A DNA stretch of 64,000 nucleotides from Ruegeria sp. THAF57 (GCF_903914075.1 NZ_CAIWNQ010000003.1:310001-374000); one strand, 5' to 3'. Counted from the first letter of the stretch, positions 36,080-46,287 are shown. Numbers and translations are program-made. The notes: generated by a model from the letters alone, not told the origin.

Positions 36080-37293
36080 TTTTTTGACTTCCAAGGTTGT
36101 GACTTGAACCAGGCGGCCGTGTAAGCGACGCCGATGATCATGGCAAAGCCAATCATGTTGGCGGCAAACACGCTGGCAACATCCCGCCCACTCAGGTCCA
36201 GTCCGACGCCGATAAGTCGTGCTGCTGCCATGGAAAATACAAAGACCGCCAGCGACTGCTGCCCGACTTTGGTGATGACGGTCAACAAGAACTGCCAGAC
36301 CCGCGCGGCAACCCCGTGCCCGGTCGCGATCAGGCGGTGGCCGTGCTCTCCTGCTACGACCCAGCCCAGATAGGCTAGCGATAGGAAGTGAATGTAACGG
36401 AAAAGTCCGAATTCTGTCTTGTCGCGGAATTCCTTGGTGACGGGCCAGACTTTTCGGATTTCGTCTGCAAGGTCAGGGGCTGCCGCATTGATCCACATGA
36501 ACACTTTCCAAGACCCGAAAGGCATTGACAGGATCAGGAATAGCGCCGCTGCCCAGATCAACGTTTTCGACACAGGCGGGGCAGGAATCCAGCCACGCAT
36601 GAAGGCAAAGCCGGTGAAGAACAACAACTGCCATCCAAAGGGGTTGAAAAACCACTCCCGTTCCGACCACGGTTCGGCGGGCAAAGCCAGCGCACCCGTC
36701 TGTGCGATGAGCCAGATCGCGATGGACGTGGCGGCAACGGCCCAAAATCCGATCCGATACAAGCCCATGAACACGGGCATAAGGGCCAGAACCACCAGAT
36801 ACATCGGTAAGATGTCAAAGTAGTTCGGCACGTAAGTCAGCGTGAACAACCCTACCATTTGCGGGGCCGGGTCATTGAAGAAATGCTGCAGGTTTAGGGA
36901 CGAGATGTAGGTTTTCTCGAAAAGCCCGGTCTGATCCAACGCGGCCATCGACATTGCCACGAAGAAGAACAGGCAGATATGCGCCCAGTATACCTGCCAG
37001 ATGCGGAAGGCGACACGGGCTGTGCCCATCCACCAGCCTTTACGCAAAAAGGCACCGCCAAACGCGATGGCCGAGGCCATGCCCGAGCAGAACACAAAAA
37101 TTTCGGTTGCGTCCGAGAACCCGAACCGCGCGGGGATCCACTTGGCCCAGGGGTCGTTTGGGATATGGGCGATCAGAATGATAAACATCGCGATACCGCG
37201 ATAGAAATCCAGGCGCGGGTCGCGCACGCGGGCAGGGGCGGCTGCTTGGGCCGCCACAGGCGCAAAATCAGAAGCGGGCGATGCTGTCGCCAT
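36076..37293 (-). CDS. opgC: OpgC-family acyltransferase (glucan succinylation)
   Basis: A 405-aa OpgC membrane protein with about ten hydrophobic helices. The family opening DPRLDFYRGIAMFIILIAHIP is followed by ATEIFVFCSGMASAIAFGG. In Rhodobacter sphaeroides OpgC adds succinyl groups to periplasmic glucans. I start at MATASPAS (37293); the upstream 23 residues are Lys/Arg-rich and unlikely. First gene of the opg operon. Confidence 0.94.
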   Translation of the reverse strand: MATASPASDFAPVAAQAAAPARVRDPRLDFYRGIAMFIILIAHIPNDPWAKWIPARFGFSDATEIFVFCSGMASAIAFGGAFLRKGWWMGTARVAFRIWQVYWAHICLFFFVAMSMAALDQTGLFEKTYISSLNLQHFFNDPAPQMVGLFTLTYVPNYFDILPMYLVVLALMPVFMGLYRIGFWAVAATSIAIWLIAQTGALALPAEPWSEREWFFNPFGWQLLFFTGFAFMRGWIPAPPVSKTLIWAAALFLILSMPFGSWKVFMWINAAAPDLADEIRKVWPVTKEFRDKTEFGLFRYIHFLSLAYLGWVVAGEHGHRLIATGHGVAARVWQFLLTVITKVGQQSLAVFVFSMAAARLIGVGLDLSGRDVASVFAANMIGFAMIIGVAYTAAWFKSQPWKSKK

Positions 37294-37327
37294 ACGTGTT
37301 CTGTCCTTCTTTGGTCTTTTGTTTTTG

Positions 37328-38698
37328 TTATTCAGCCGGAACGCTTTGTGCATCCCGATCATCGCGGGCCGCGTCGATCAATGCGCGGCGCGCAAGGGCG
37401 TAATTGTCCTCGCCACCGGCCCGTTTTGCGCGGCGGTCATCCAGAATGCGCTCGACTGCATCCAGACGCCCGGCGCGCAGGCCGGAATCAATTGTGATGC
37501 GCTCGAATACATCACGTTGCGCGTGACTGCCACCTGCCAGTTGCATTCCGTCACGTGCATTGGACAGGAAATCAAAGGCTTGACCATAAAGCCCCTCGCC
37601 GAAGGCTTCCAGCCCCTTGGCCGCCGCGATCCCCGGATCGGACATGCGGATCGGGGTGTCACCCTGATTGCGCTGGGCGTCTTTCTGGATGCGTTGCAGC
37701 ATCTTGCCGGTGGCCTCGGGGCGCTTGTCGCCAGTGAGGGCCAGCAAATAGTGCAGATCGGCGAAGATCAGGCAACCATCCTCGGTGCGCGCGGCGCTGA
37801 GATCGGCCAGTTCTTCCCAGCGGTTGCCAACGTTAACGCCCTCAAGCTCAAGCCGGGATAGCAGCGAGGTGGCGTTCGAGATGTCGCGATAGTCGTCGGT
37901 TTTGTCCTGACGGATATAGTTGTCATACAACTCCATCACCTGATCGACCTGACCCAAATCCAGATGCATCAGCGCCTTGTGCCACCAGACGTGGTAGCGG
38001 AAGTTGTTGCAATGGGTCCAGGCGTCCTCGCGCCCGGCCAACCAGTCCAGACCCAGTTGTGCATTGCCTGTCATCTCATGCACATGTGCGACGGCGTGCA
38101 GGCCCCATGCATCGTCCGAAGCCATCCACAAGGCCTGACGACCTGCGATCTCGGCTTTTTCATAGGCGCCCGTTTCTTCCAACGCGAAAGAGTGGCAGCC
38201 CAGCAGATAGCCGCGCCCCGCGTGGTCAGGTTCATACGCGGGCATTACCCTTTCGATGGATCGGCGCATCCCGGCGGAGTCACCCAAAATAAACCGGGTG
38301 GCATGGCTAAGCTTCATTGCTAGCGTATCTTGCGGATGCGCGCGCAGGACCTCTTCGAACTTCTGTACAGCCTGCGAAGGCAGATCGGCCAGATAAAGCT
38401 CCAAAGCATCAACAAAAAGACGTTCGCGATCTGTGACTGGCTGACGCTCCATCGCGGCCTTTGCAGAGACCAGCGCGTCGGTTGCAACAGGCATCACCTC
38501 GCGCCGCCCCAAGAGGACCATGAACAACCCTTTGACTGCGTGACCCAGCGCAAAGTCGGGCTCAAGTTCCAGGACAGCGACCAGATGCTGCGGGGTGACC
38601 GCCGCGTGCGCCATGAACCCAAGAAGCACCCCGTTCCATGCTTCGACGCTTGTCGGGTGGTTCAGAGTGTTCATCTGTCCGAAAACGTCTTGTTTCAT
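37328..38698 (-). CDS. tetratricopeptide-repeat protein (TTC38-like)
   Basis: A 456-aa cytosolic all-helical protein with TPR-like repeats (FALGHAVKGLFMVLLGRRE, AVQKFEEVLRAHPQDTLAMK, HAVAHVHEMTGNAQLGLDWL, YHVWWHKALMHLDLGQ). Organisation and the HxxHxxE-rich middle match the TTC38 family of unknown function. No signal peptide. 35 bp upstream of opgC on the same strand, so it may be co-transcribed with the glucan genes. Confidence 0.85.
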   Translation of the reverse strand: MKQDVFGQMNTLNHPTSVEAWNGVLLGFMAHAAVTPQHLVAVLELEPDFALGHAVKGLFMVLLGRREVMPVATDALVSAKAAMERQPVTDRERLFVDALELYLADLPSQAVQKFEEVLRAHPQDTLAMKLSHATRFILGDSAGMRRSIERVMPAYEPDHAGRGYLLGCHSFALEETGAYEKAEIAGRQALWMASDDAWGLHAVAHVHEMTGNAQLGLDWLAGREDAWTHCNNFRYHVWWHKALMHLDLGQVDQVMELYDNYIRQDKTDDYRDISNATSLLSRLELEGVNVGNRWEELADLSAARTEDGCLIFADLHYLLALTGDKRPEATGKMLQRIQKDAQRNQGDTPIRMSDPGIAAAKGLEAFGEGLYGQAFDFLSNARDGMQLAGGSHAQRDVFERITIDSGLRAGRLDAVERILDDRRAKRAGGEDNYALARRALIDAARDDRDAQSVPAE

Positions 38699-38819
38699 GC
38701 TCGTGGTCCGATCCAGTTTTGAATATGTTGCTCTATTCGACTTACCAGAGACTCTAGCGGCGTCGTATCAGTATCGACCAACCTCTCGAATTGGTGAAAG
38801 GCTGTGTGCCTAAAACGTG

Positions 38820-38873
38820 AAAAAAACCGCCGATTCAACGGCATGTTTCAGCAACATGCCGCCTAATTCGGCG
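38820..38873 (-). terminator. intrinsic terminator after the CoA-transferase gene
   Basis: Read on the minus strand: a two-part stem, CGCCGA...TCGGCG outside and GGCATGTT/AACATGCC inside, followed by seven T. It begins 7 bp after the CoA-transferase stop. Confidence 0.85.
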
Positions 38874-38880
38874 TTCTGTT

Positions 38881-40065
38881 TCAATCGTTGAACGGATTTT
38901 CGGCGCTCAGAACATCCTGTGTGTCCGCCCCAAAGACCGGCGGCGCGGCACGATATGTAACCGGTGTGCGCGAGAATTTGAGCGGATTTCCGATCAGTTT
39001 CACCTCGGCTGGATCTGCCTGCATTGCAATCTGCATTTGTCGCGCCGCGACCTGTTCGGTGTCAAAAACCTGATCCATTGTCTGCACGGGGCCGACGGGC
39101 ACTTTGCGGTTTTCAAGCTCGGATATCACCGTTTCAGTATCAACGGATCGAACGGCGGGGCGAAGTATTGCGTTCAGCGCATCCCGGTTTTCAAGACGGG
39201 AAGGGTTCGTGGCAAAACGCGGGTCGTCGGCCAGTTCGGGGCGTTCGACGAAGTCACAGAAACGCCTGAACTGGCTGTCATTTCCAACCGCCAGAATGAC
39301 GTGGCCGTCTGACGTTTCATAGACATCATAAGGCACGATATTCGGATGGCCATTTCCGCGCCGCTGCGGAACGTCGCCAGAGGTCAGGTAGTTGACCCCT
39401 TCGTTGATCAGCCACGCGATCTGAGCATCCACAAGCGCAAGGTCAATCTGCTGGCCTTCTCCGGTCAAATCGCGGTGACGCAGCGCGGCCAGAATGCCAA
39501 CAGTTGCGTACATCCCGCACATGACATCCGCGATGCCCACACCCACCTTCATCGGAGCGCCCTCGGGATCACCTGTCAGGGACATGATGCCGCCGTAGCC
39601 TTGCGCCATCAGGTCATAGCCGGGTTTTGACGAATTGGGGCCCGTCTGCCCGTAGCCCGAAATGGAACAATAGACGAGGCCGGGAATATCTTTGGACAAC
39701 GCCTTGTAATCCAAGCCGTATTTCGCTAGCCCCCCGGGTTTGAAGTTCTCGATCAGGATATCCGCATATGCGGCCAGTCTTTTGATCTCGGCCTGACCCT
39801 CGGCTGTTGCGATGTCTATGGCGACGGATTTCTTGTTGCGGTTGGCCGACATGAAATACGCGCTCAGATCCGAGGGGTTTCCGTCGGCGTCCGCCACATA
39901 GGGTGGCCCCCATTGGCGCGTGTCGTCGCCCTTAGTTGCCGGGTTCTCGATCTTGATCACGTTGGCGCCCAGATCCCCCAGAAGTTGGGTGCAAGTCGGA
40001 CCCGCAAGGATGCGGGACAGGTCCAATACCTTTACGCCTTTCAGCGGGCCTTCAGATCCGGCCAT
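38881..40065 (-). CDS. CaiB/BaiF-family CoA transferase (class III)
   Basis: A 394-aa class III CoA transferase moving CoA between carboxylic acids. VLDLSRILAGPTCTQLLGDLGANVIKIE opens the fold (residues about 12-39), the catalytic Asp lies in the SKPGYDLMAQGYGG segment, and GQQIDLALVDAQIAWL follows. Donor and acceptor are unknown. ATG 40065 is chosen from its GGAGG at 6-bp spacing; it overlaps the upstream ThDP-enzyme gene by 14 bp, so the two are translationally linked, as in oxalate (frc/oxc) type pairs. Confidence 0.93.
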   Translation of the reverse strand: MAGSEGPLKGVKVLDLSRILAGPTCTQLLGDLGANVIKIENPATKGDDTRQWGPPYVADADGNPSDLSAYFMSANRNKKSVAIDIATAEGQAEIKRLAAYADILIENFKPGGLAKYGLDYKALSKDIPGLVYCSISGYGQTGPNSSKPGYDLMAQGYGGIMSLTGDPEGAPMKVGVGIADVMCGMYATVGILAALRHRDLTGEGQQIDLALVDAQIAWLINEGVNYLTSGDVPQRRGNGHPNIVPYDVYETSDGHVILAVGNDSQFRRFCDFVERPELADDPRFATNPSRLENRDALNAILRPAVRSVDTETVISELENRKVPVGPVQTMDQVFDTEQVAARQMQIAMQADPAEVKLIGNPLKFSRTPVTYRAAPPVFGADTQDVLSAENPFND

Positions 40066-41671
40066 CATAGCCTCCACGGTCAATTTCTGCGGCAATCACA
40101 GTGAATGTGTCAGATTCCATCGCCGCGTCCAGTGCTGCGCGCAATTCGGAACGTGTGCGAACCGTGTGGCCGATGCCGCCAAATGCCCGACCCATTGCCG
40201 CAAAATCGTGTCGGTCGAAGTCCACACCTTTGTTTCCCATCTGACGTTGCCGCTGTTTCAACTCGATTAGGGCAAGGCTTGCGTCCACGAAGACGAGAAA
40301 AATGGGGTTACCCCCCATTTCGGCAGCTGTTGAAAGCTCTCCGGCAACCATCAGGAATCCGGCGTCGCCGGAAAAGCTGATCACGGGGCGGTCGGGCTCT
40401 GCCAGTTTTAGACCGATCGCCATCGGCACGGCGCACCCCATCGTGCAAAGGGCCGAAGACTGGATCAACCCACGTTCCTCGGAACATTCCCACATCTGGC
40501 TTAGAAGGATGCGATGGGCCCCGCTATCTGCCGTGGCCAGTGTTTCCGGCGGCAATGCAGCGCGTGTTTCCGCAATAACGGCGGCCGGTCCCCACTCATC
40601 ATCAGTCGGAAAGGCCTGTAACAATGCGGATTTAACCTTGTTCGGTTCACCGCCGGGCCAGGTTTTCCGGGCGGGGTTGCCCTTGGCAATCGCTTCAAGT
40701 GTAGCCCCTGTGTCGGCCACCAGATTCAATCCGGCCTGATGCATGTAGTGGTCATTAACCACGGCCGAGATATCAATGACCCGCTTTTCATCTGGGTCCC
40801 AAATCTCGCGCCAGCCGGGGCGCATTTCGATTGGATCATAGCCCAGACACAAAACCAGATCAGCCTGTTCAACCAACGGCACCAGATGCTTGTCGGCCAA
40901 TGGCGACAGACCTGCGCCACCCAAGCACAGGGGATGATCTTCGGGGACGACGCCCTTGGCCTTGTAGGTGGTGACGAATGGAATGTCGAAATGTTCCAGA
41001 AACGCCTGCACGACGTTGCGCGAGTCATCGTATAGAACATCAAGCCCGATAATGGCTATGGGGCGTTCGGCCTCGGTGACCCAGCGGCGAGCTTTCTCAA
41101 CGCAATTCCCTTCGGGCGCGACCGCACCGGGTTTGGTAAGCCTGCGGCGTTTGACACCTGAAACACGCGTGTCCGCGACCGAGATGGGCACATCAATATG
41201 CACCGGACCGGGGCGGGGCTGGTTGGCCAGCGACACGGCCTTGTCCGCAATGATATCCGCGCCCTTTGCGGTAAGCGTAAAGGTCCCCTTGGTGATCGAG
41301 TGGTAGACCTGCGCGTGATCCATGACCTGATGGGTGTAAGTCAGCGCCTCGTCCGCGTCGACGCATCCGGTCAGCACGATCATGGGCACCCTGTCCTGCA
41401 AGGCGTTGGCAACCACGTTGATCCCGTTCATCGCGCCGGGGCCGAGGGTTGCGACAAGAATTGCAGGCGCGCCGTCGCGGTGATGCACAGCCTCGGCCAT
41501 GAAGCCTGCTGCGTTTTCGTGTTTGGTCAGGTGAAAGGTGATCCCGGCCTGCTCCAGTGCGTCCACCAGTGTCAGGACTTCGCCGCCCGGCATGCCAAAG
41601 GCGTGGCGGCACCCGGCCTCATAAAGACGTTCGGCCAGAAGGTCCGCAGCGCGGGGCGAAAGGTCCTGCAT
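40052..41671 (-). CDS. thiamine-diphosphate enzyme (acetolactate synthase-like)
   Basis: A 539-aa three-domain ThDP enzyme: Pyr domain with catalytic Glu in TKHENAAGFMAEA, a central domain, and a PP domain. The ThDP/Mg motif reads SGDAGFLMVAGEL...FVDASLALIELKQ, so the usual GDG is GDA and the usual NN is DA. These substitutions may mark a subfamily with changed chemistry. Candidates are a 2-oxoacid or acyl-CoA decarboxylase, given the CoA transferase that follows; acetolactate synthase proper is less likely because no small subunit is near. Start MQDLSPRA (41671). Confidence 0.88.
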   Translation of the reverse strand: MQDLSPRAADLLAERLYEAGCRHAFGMPGGEVLTLVDALEQAGITFHLTKHENAAGFMAEAVHHRDGAPAILVATLGPGAMNGINVVANALQDRVPMIVLTGCVDADEALTYTHQVMDHAQVYHSITKGTFTLTAKGADIIADKAVSLANQPRPGPVHIDVPISVADTRVSGVKRRRLTKPGAVAPEGNCVEKARRWVTEAERPIAIIGLDVLYDDSRNVVQAFLEHFDIPFVTTYKAKGVVPEDHPLCLGGAGLSPLADKHLVPLVEQADLVLCLGYDPIEMRPGWREIWDPDEKRVIDISAVVNDHYMHQAGLNLVADTGATLEAIAKGNPARKTWPGGEPNKVKSALLQAFPTDDEWGPAAVIAETRAALPPETLATADSGAHRILLSQMWECSEERGLIQSSALCTMGCAVPMAIGLKLAEPDRPVISFSGDAGFLMVAGELSTAAEMGGNPIFLVFVDASLALIELKQRQRQMGNKGVDFDRHDFAAMGRAFGGIGHTVRTRSELRAALDAAMESDTFTVIAAEIDRGGYDGRI

Positions 41672-41749
41672 CAGTCGTTCTCCGAGAAAATGTCTCACAG
41701 CAGATTGCGGAGGACGGCCCCGGGCGCAAGGCGGATCACGCCAGTGTGA

Positions 41750-42208
41750 CTATTTGACTGCGGTTTCAGCTATGGACTGAAACTTTGTATCCAGATCAGC
41801 CGCGATGTTTCTCAACGGTTCGCCGCCTTCCGGCAGATAGGGTGAAAAAACAAAGCTGGGTGTCTTGTAGGACAAAGTGGCGGTGCCATCGGGTTTTTCT
41901 GTCACATAGAACCGGATCGGGGCTTCGATCATCGCGTTCACCGACGTTTCAAGAACGCGTACTGCGTAGTCATTGTTAAAGACACCAATGACCCGGTTGC
42001 CGGGAATGATGATCCCACGCGCAGCGGCAGCCTGTGTCGGCCCGGCCTGAGTGACCACGATCAAACCGTTTTCCTTCACGGCGGCTTTTGTGTCTGTCAG
42101 CAGTTCCTCGTAAGATTTCTGCGTTGGAAAAACGGCCCATCCCGACGGTGCGTCGTCCGCCCAGGCGGGCAAGGCCAGCGACCCCAACGCAAACAATGCA
42201 GCTTTCAT
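41750..42208 (-). CDS. periplasmic DUF302 protein
   Basis: A 152-aa protein with a signal peptide (MKAALFALGSLALPAWA) and one DUF302 domain (SYEELLTDTKAAVKENGLIVV, IPGNRVIGVFNNDYAVRVLE, RFYVTEKPDGTATLSY). Function unknown. ATG 42208 has an SD (GGGAGA). The longer frame reaching 42508 runs into cobF and is rejected. 78 bp upstream of the ThDP-enzyme gene on the same strand. Confidence 0.88.
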   Translation of the reverse strand: MKAALFALGSLALPAWADDAPSGWAVFPTQKSYEELLTDTKAAVKENGLIVVTQAGPTQAAAARGIIIPGNRVIGVFNNDYAVRVLETSVNAMIEAPIRFYVTEKPDGTATLSYKTPSFVFSPYLPEGGEPLRNIAADLDTKFQSIAETAVK

Positions 42209-42351
42209 AATAAGTCTCCCACGAAATACCGGAACGCGTCTTGCAAGAAAAAAGGTCAAGTTTCGGTCGCAATACTGCGCGCATTCCAAACAGATTGACA
42301 GTTCAGAACCCAAAGGATCACAGCATTGTAAGTAAGTACCAAGACTGGGGC

Positions 42352-43101
42352 TTAGTCCTGGTCTTCGCGCTTTTTCAACAAATAGATATCCATGATCCAG
42401 CCGTGATCCGCCCGGGCCATGGCGCGTGTGTCTAAAATCTGCTGGGCCGCGTCTGCCAAAGCCCCTTTGATCAGGATTTCTTCGCTCATGCCGACGTAAG
42501 CGCCCCACCAGATGTCATAATCAGCCATCGACAGGTGCTGGAATGAGCATTCTCCGTCCAGCATAACCGCGACTGTCGACGCATCTTGCGGCCATCCTTC
42601 ATCCCGAATGCGCCGCCCGGTTGTGACAACATATGGCGCACCAAGGTCGTTGATCGGGATGGCATGAGCCGCAGTCAGGGCCTGCAATGCGGTAATGCCC
42701 GGCACAACGCGCGTCTTAGGGTAAGGGTCCAGCCGTGACGCGATCCTGAGAGAGCTGTCATATAATGACGGATCACCCCAGATCAGCAACGCAACGTGGC
42801 GCGCGCTGGGATGGGTGAAAATCGCATCGCGCCAACGCTGGGCGATCGCGTCATGCCACTCGTCAACGCCCTGTAGATACCCGTCTTCCGAGCGGCGTTT
42901 GGGGATGTCAAAATACGCGATTTGCGGCGGTGTGTCCGTTACTGCATTGATGATTTCTTCTCGCAGGCCGGCAAGATCGGCTTTGTTCTCGCCTTTTTTC
43001 GGAATCAGGATCAGGTCAGCCGCCCGAATGGCCTGTGCGCCTTGAAAGGTCACGTGATCCGGGTTGCCCGAGCCGATGCCGATCAGGGTCAGGTCAAACA
43101 T
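42352..43101 (-). CDS. cobF: precorrin-6A synthase (deacetylating)
   Basis: A 249-aa SAM-dependent C1 methyltransferase that also releases acetate from precorrin-5, specific to the aerobic pathway. LIGIGSGNPDHVTFQG is the N-terminal tetrapyrrole-methylase motif; VVPGITALQALTAAH the SAM-loop region. MFDLTLIG (43101) is taken as start. Overlaps cobA by 8 bp; last gene of the cob operon. Confidence 0.95.
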   Translation of the reverse strand: MFDLTLIGIGSGNPDHVTFQGAQAIRAADLILIPKKGENKADLAGLREEIINAVTDTPPQIAYFDIPKRRSEDGYLQGVDEWHDAIAQRWRDAIFTHPSARHVALLIWGDPSLYDSSLRIASRLDPYPKTRVVPGITALQALTAAHAIPINDLGAPYVVTTGRRIRDEGWPQDASTVAVMLDGECSFQHLSMADYDIWWGAYVGMSEEILIKGALADAAQQILDTRAMARADHGWIMDIYLLKKREDQD

Positions 43102-43822
43102 CGTCAAACTCTGCCAATGGACCATAAAGGATCAGGGCAGGGGCTGTGCCGATTTCTGCCGCCAATTTCTCGGACAGTGCGCCGACCGATGATCGGTGCA
43201 GTTTTTGGTCAGGTGTAGATACGGATTCAGCCATCAAAGCAGGGGTTTTCAATGGTAAGCCATGATCGTGCAACGCTTTGACCAGAAGGGGAAAAGTTCG
43301 CTTACCCATGAAAACAACGGTGGTTGCGTCCGGGTCGGCCAAAGCGGGCAGGTTCAGATCGTCGGGAAGTTTTCCGCTTACATCGTGGCCCGTCACAAAT
43401 TGCACGCGCCGGGCGGTCAGTCGCCGGGTCAGAGGGATACCGGCCGCCGCCGCAGCGGCAACAGCCGATGGAATTCCGGGAATGATCTCGTACTTGATGC
43501 CGGCTTCTTGCAGGGCGACAAGTTCTTCCTCGAGCCGTCCGAACAAGCCTCCATCGCCCGATTTCAAGCGCACGACGCGCGCACCGGTGTTTGCGTAATC
43601 CACCAGTAGTCGGCTGACGTGATCCTGCTTGGGCGACGGACGTCCGGCCCGTTTGCCGACGCCCACCAGATCGGCGTCGTCCCGCGCATGAGACAGGATC
43701 GGGCCGCTGCTGAGATCGTCAAACAGCACGGCGTCAGCCTTTTGCAACCGGTCTACGGCCTTCAGCGTCAACAGTTCCGGATCACCGGGCCCCGAGCCTA
43801 TGAATGAGACAAACCCGCTCAT
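43094..43822 (-). CDS. cobA: uroporphyrinogen-III C-methyltransferase
   Basis: A 242-aa SUMT converting uroporphyrinogen III to precorrin-2 with two SAM, the entry step to corrinoids and sirohaem. FIGSGPGDPELLTLKA, YDDLSSGP-type DDLSSGPIL, VRLKSGDGGLFGR and VPSAVAAAA-type IPSAVAAAAAAGIPLT are intact. Stand-alone SUMT, with no CysG oxidase domain. Overlaps cobB and cobF. Confidence 0.96.
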   Translation of the reverse strand: MSGFVSFIGSGPGDPELLTLKAVDRLQKADAVLFDDLSSGPILSHARDDADLVGVGKRAGRPSPKQDHVSRLLVDYANTGARVVRLKSGDGGLFGRLEEELVALQEAGIKYEIIPGIPSAVAAAAAAGIPLTRRLTARRVQFVTGHDVSGKLPDDLNLPALADPDATTVVFMGKRTFPLLVKALHDHGLPLKTPALMAESVSTPDQKLHRSSVGALSEKLAAEIGTAPALILYGPLAEFDDV

Positions 43823-45135
43823 GCCGAGGCTTCCGCGATCAGGTGAAAGAACGTGCCGGTTACGTTGCCGCGTACCGACCCGGTTTGCGGTCCTTCAGCC
43901 CCTTCAGCGTCGAATACGCGTGCCAATGGCGCATCTGGCTGCTCGAGAATGGATGAATAATGGAACTCATGCCCCCTCAGCGGTGTCTTGGCGTCATAGC
44001 CGGGCATTGGGGCTAACAGTTCTGCCCGGCGGTACCCAAGGTTGAACTTGCGTTTCTCATAGGACGTTACCAGCCCCAGCAACCCTGCCATCTGATGCCG
44101 GGTGCCATCCTTGTCGACAAGGGCTTGTCCCAAGGTCATGTAACCTCCGCATTCACCGTGAACGGGCTTGGTTTCCGCGTGTTTGCGCAGGCCGGACAGA
44201 AATGTTGCAGCAGCGGCCAGTGTGCCCGCGTGAAGCTCGGGATAACCGCCCGGCAACCAGACCAGATTCGCGTTGGGTGCGGGCGGTTCGTCCGCAAGTG
44301 GTGAAAAGGGCAGAATTTCCGCCCCGGCTGCGCGCCATCCTTCCAGCAAGTGCGGATAGGTAAAAGAAAACGCCGCGTCCCGTGCCAGTGCGATCCGTTG
44401 CGCAGGAGGCCGCGGCAGCGCGGATGACGATGGCCCCTTTGAGCCTGAGGAAGCCGCATTCTTGATGGCCTCAAGATCCACGTGTTCCCGAAGGAACGCG
44501 GCATATCCGACGATTGCGCTTTCAAGGTCAGGATGTTCAACAGCCTGAATCAGGCCCAGATGCCGTTCAGGAAGCGTCAGGTCGCCCCGGCGCGGCAAAA
44601 CGCCCAGAACAGGCAACCCGGCGCGCTCCATGCCCAGCCGCGTTAAACGTTCGTGACGTGGGCTGGCGCATCGGTTCAGGATTACGCCTGCAAAGGGAAG
44701 ATCGGGATTATACATCCGAAATCCCAGCGCGGTTGCAGCGGCCGATTGAGCCTGCCCGCCGACATCCAGCACCAAAACGACGGGCCAACCCATCCGCTGC
44801 GCGGTTTCCGCGCTTGAGCCATGCCCAAGCTCACCGGGTTTGGCGACACCGTCGAACAGGCCCATCGATCCCTCGGCGATGACGATGTCCGCATCCTCGG
44901 CTTGCGCGGAAATTGCGGTCAAAAGCGGCTCTCCCATCGCCCAGCTATCAAGATTGAACGAGGCGCGCCCAGCTGCTGCCCTGTGGAAGGCCGGGTCGAT
45001 ATAATCCGGCCCGCTTTTGAACGGCTGCACCGTCAGCCCATCTTCGGCCAGCGCCCTTAGAAGCCCCAGCATGACTGTCGTTTTCCCAGTCCCCGAAGAC
45101 GGAGCAGAGATCAACAGGCCCGGAGAGTTAGTCAT
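43819..45135 (-). CDS. cobB: hydrogenobyrinic acid a,c-diamide synthase
   Basis: A 438-aa ATP- and glutamine-dependent amidase acting on the a and c carboxylates. P-loop [16 protein letters not shown] at the N-terminus, [12 protein letters not shown], and a C-terminal class I glutamine amidotransferase with nucleophile Cys in [14 protein letters not shown] 45135 is chosen for its GGAG at 8-nt spacing; it overlaps cobM by 8 bp. Confidence 0.96.
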   Translation of the reverse strand: MTNSPGLLISAPSSGTGKTTVMLGLLRALAEDGLTVQPFKSGPDYIDPAFHRAAAGRASFNLDSWAMGEPLLTAISAQAEDADIVIAEGSMGLFDGVAKPGELGHGSSAETAQRMGWPVVLVLDVGGQAQSAAATALGFRMYNPDLPFAGVILNRCASPRHERLTRLGMERAGLPVLGVLPRRGDLTLPERHLGLIQAVEHPDLESAIVGYAAFLREHVDLEAIKNAASSGSKGPSSSALPRPPAQRIALARDAAFSFTYPHLLEGWRAAGAEILPFSPLADEPPAPNANLVWLPGGYPELHAGTLAAAATFLSGLRKHAETKPVHGECGGYMTLGQALVDKDGTRHQMAGLLGLVTSYEKRKFNLGYRRAELLAPMPGYDAKTPLRGHEFHYSSILEQPDAPLARVFDAEGAEGPQTGSVRGNVTGTFFHLIAEASA

Positions 45136-45922
45136 CGCCATGGCTCCAACTTGACCACGGGCTATCCGCGCTTTGCGGGCGATAGCGGCGGTCGTAATCC
45201 TTTGAATACAGGCAGCTTTCGTCAAACCCTTTGCCCGCCAATGCGGGGCCAACCATGATCAGCGCCGTGCGCGAGATACCTTCGTCCAGTGCATCTTTCA
45301 GCGTTTCCAGCGTCGCGCGAATAATGCGCTCATCCGGCCAGCTTGCGCGATAAACAACGGCGACGGGGCAGTCTGCACCGTAGGCCGGGGTCAGGTCGGC
45401 GATTACCTTGTCCAGATTGCCGATCGACAGGTGAATGGCCAGCGTTGCGCCTGTGCGGGCAAAATTCTCCAATGTCTCGCCTTCGGGCATCGAGGACGCA
45501 CGGCCCGGTGTCCGGGTGAGAACCACGGATTGAGCAAGCCCAGGCAGCGTTAGTTCGGTCCCCAGCGCCGCCGCAGCCGCTGCGAACGAGGGCACGCCCG
45601 GCGTGACGCTGACGGGAATTCCCATCTCTTTCAGCCGTCGAATTTGCTCGCCCATGGCCGACCAGACCGACAGGTCGCCGGAATGCAGGCGCGCAACGTC
45701 GTGGCCCGCTTTGTGCGCAGCCTCGATCTCGGCCATGATCTGATCCAGATCCATGGGGGCAGTATTGATGATCTGCGCCCCTTCGGGGCAGTGGCCAAGG
45801 ATTTCCTCGGGCACCAGCGAGCCTGCGTAAAGGCACACAGGGCAGGACGCGATGATATCGCGCCCGCGCAGGGTCAGCAGGTCGGCGGCACCGGGTCCGG
45901 CACCGATGAAATGAACGGTCAT
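45128..45922 (-). CDS. cobM: precorrin-4 C11-methyltransferase
   Basis: A 264-aa tetrapyrrole methylase: [47 protein letters not shown] and [16 protein letters not shown] are diagnostic of CobM/CbiF. Makes precorrin-5. The start overlaps cobE by 4 bp (ATGA). Confidence 0.97.
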   Translation of the reverse strand: MTVHFIGAGPGAADLLTLRGRDIIASCPVCLYAGSLVPEEILGHCPEGAQIINTAPMDLDQIMAEIEAAHKAGHDVARLHSGDLSVWSAMGEQIRRLKEMGIPVSVTPGVPSFAAAAAALGTELTLPGLAQSVVLTRTPGRASSMPEGETLENFARTGATLAIHLSIGNLDKVIADLTPAYGADCPVAVVYRASWPDERIIRATLETLKDALDEGISRTALIMVGPALAGKGFDESCLYSKDYDRRYRPQSADSPWSSWSHGDD

Positions 45923-46287
45923 GATTGTCCTCCGATGGCTATGGCGCAGGTGGCCAGCCGGTCGTCCGATATGTGTCTGGGGGAAAGCAACCGGGCCTGA
46001 GGCCCGGCGGCCGCAAGGGCGGATGCTTCGGATACGCTGCCAGTGCCATATGTGGCCCGGCTGCGGTTCGAGCATGTCAGGGTGCGTTGTCCGGCCAGTT
46101 CGCTGGCCGCCACATAGTGCAAGGGCAGGGCCAGTGCGTCCGCAAAGGCCGCCAAAGCCGGATGCCCCTTTTTGTCGCTGGCCGTCGCCAAGGCCGAAAC
46201 GTCGTGACCTATCGATGCCGCATCATAGGCAGCCTGCAGGCTTTCAACCGTCGCAGATGACGAAAAACCAAGGCCCGCGACAATCAT
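45919..46287 (-). CDS. cobE: cobalamin biosynthesis protein CobE
   Basis: A 122-aa CobE/CbiG C-terminal-type protein ([51 protein letters not shown]). CobE is required for aerobic cobalamin synthesis, but its exact step is not firmly defined. ATG 46287 overlaps the cobL stop (ATGA). Confidence 0.92.
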   Translation of the reverse strand: MIVAGLGFSSSATVESLQAAYDAASIGHDVSALATASDKKGHPALAAFADALALPLHYVAASELAGQRTLTCSNRSRATYGTGSVSEASALAAAGPQARLLSPRHISDDRLATCAIAIGGQS

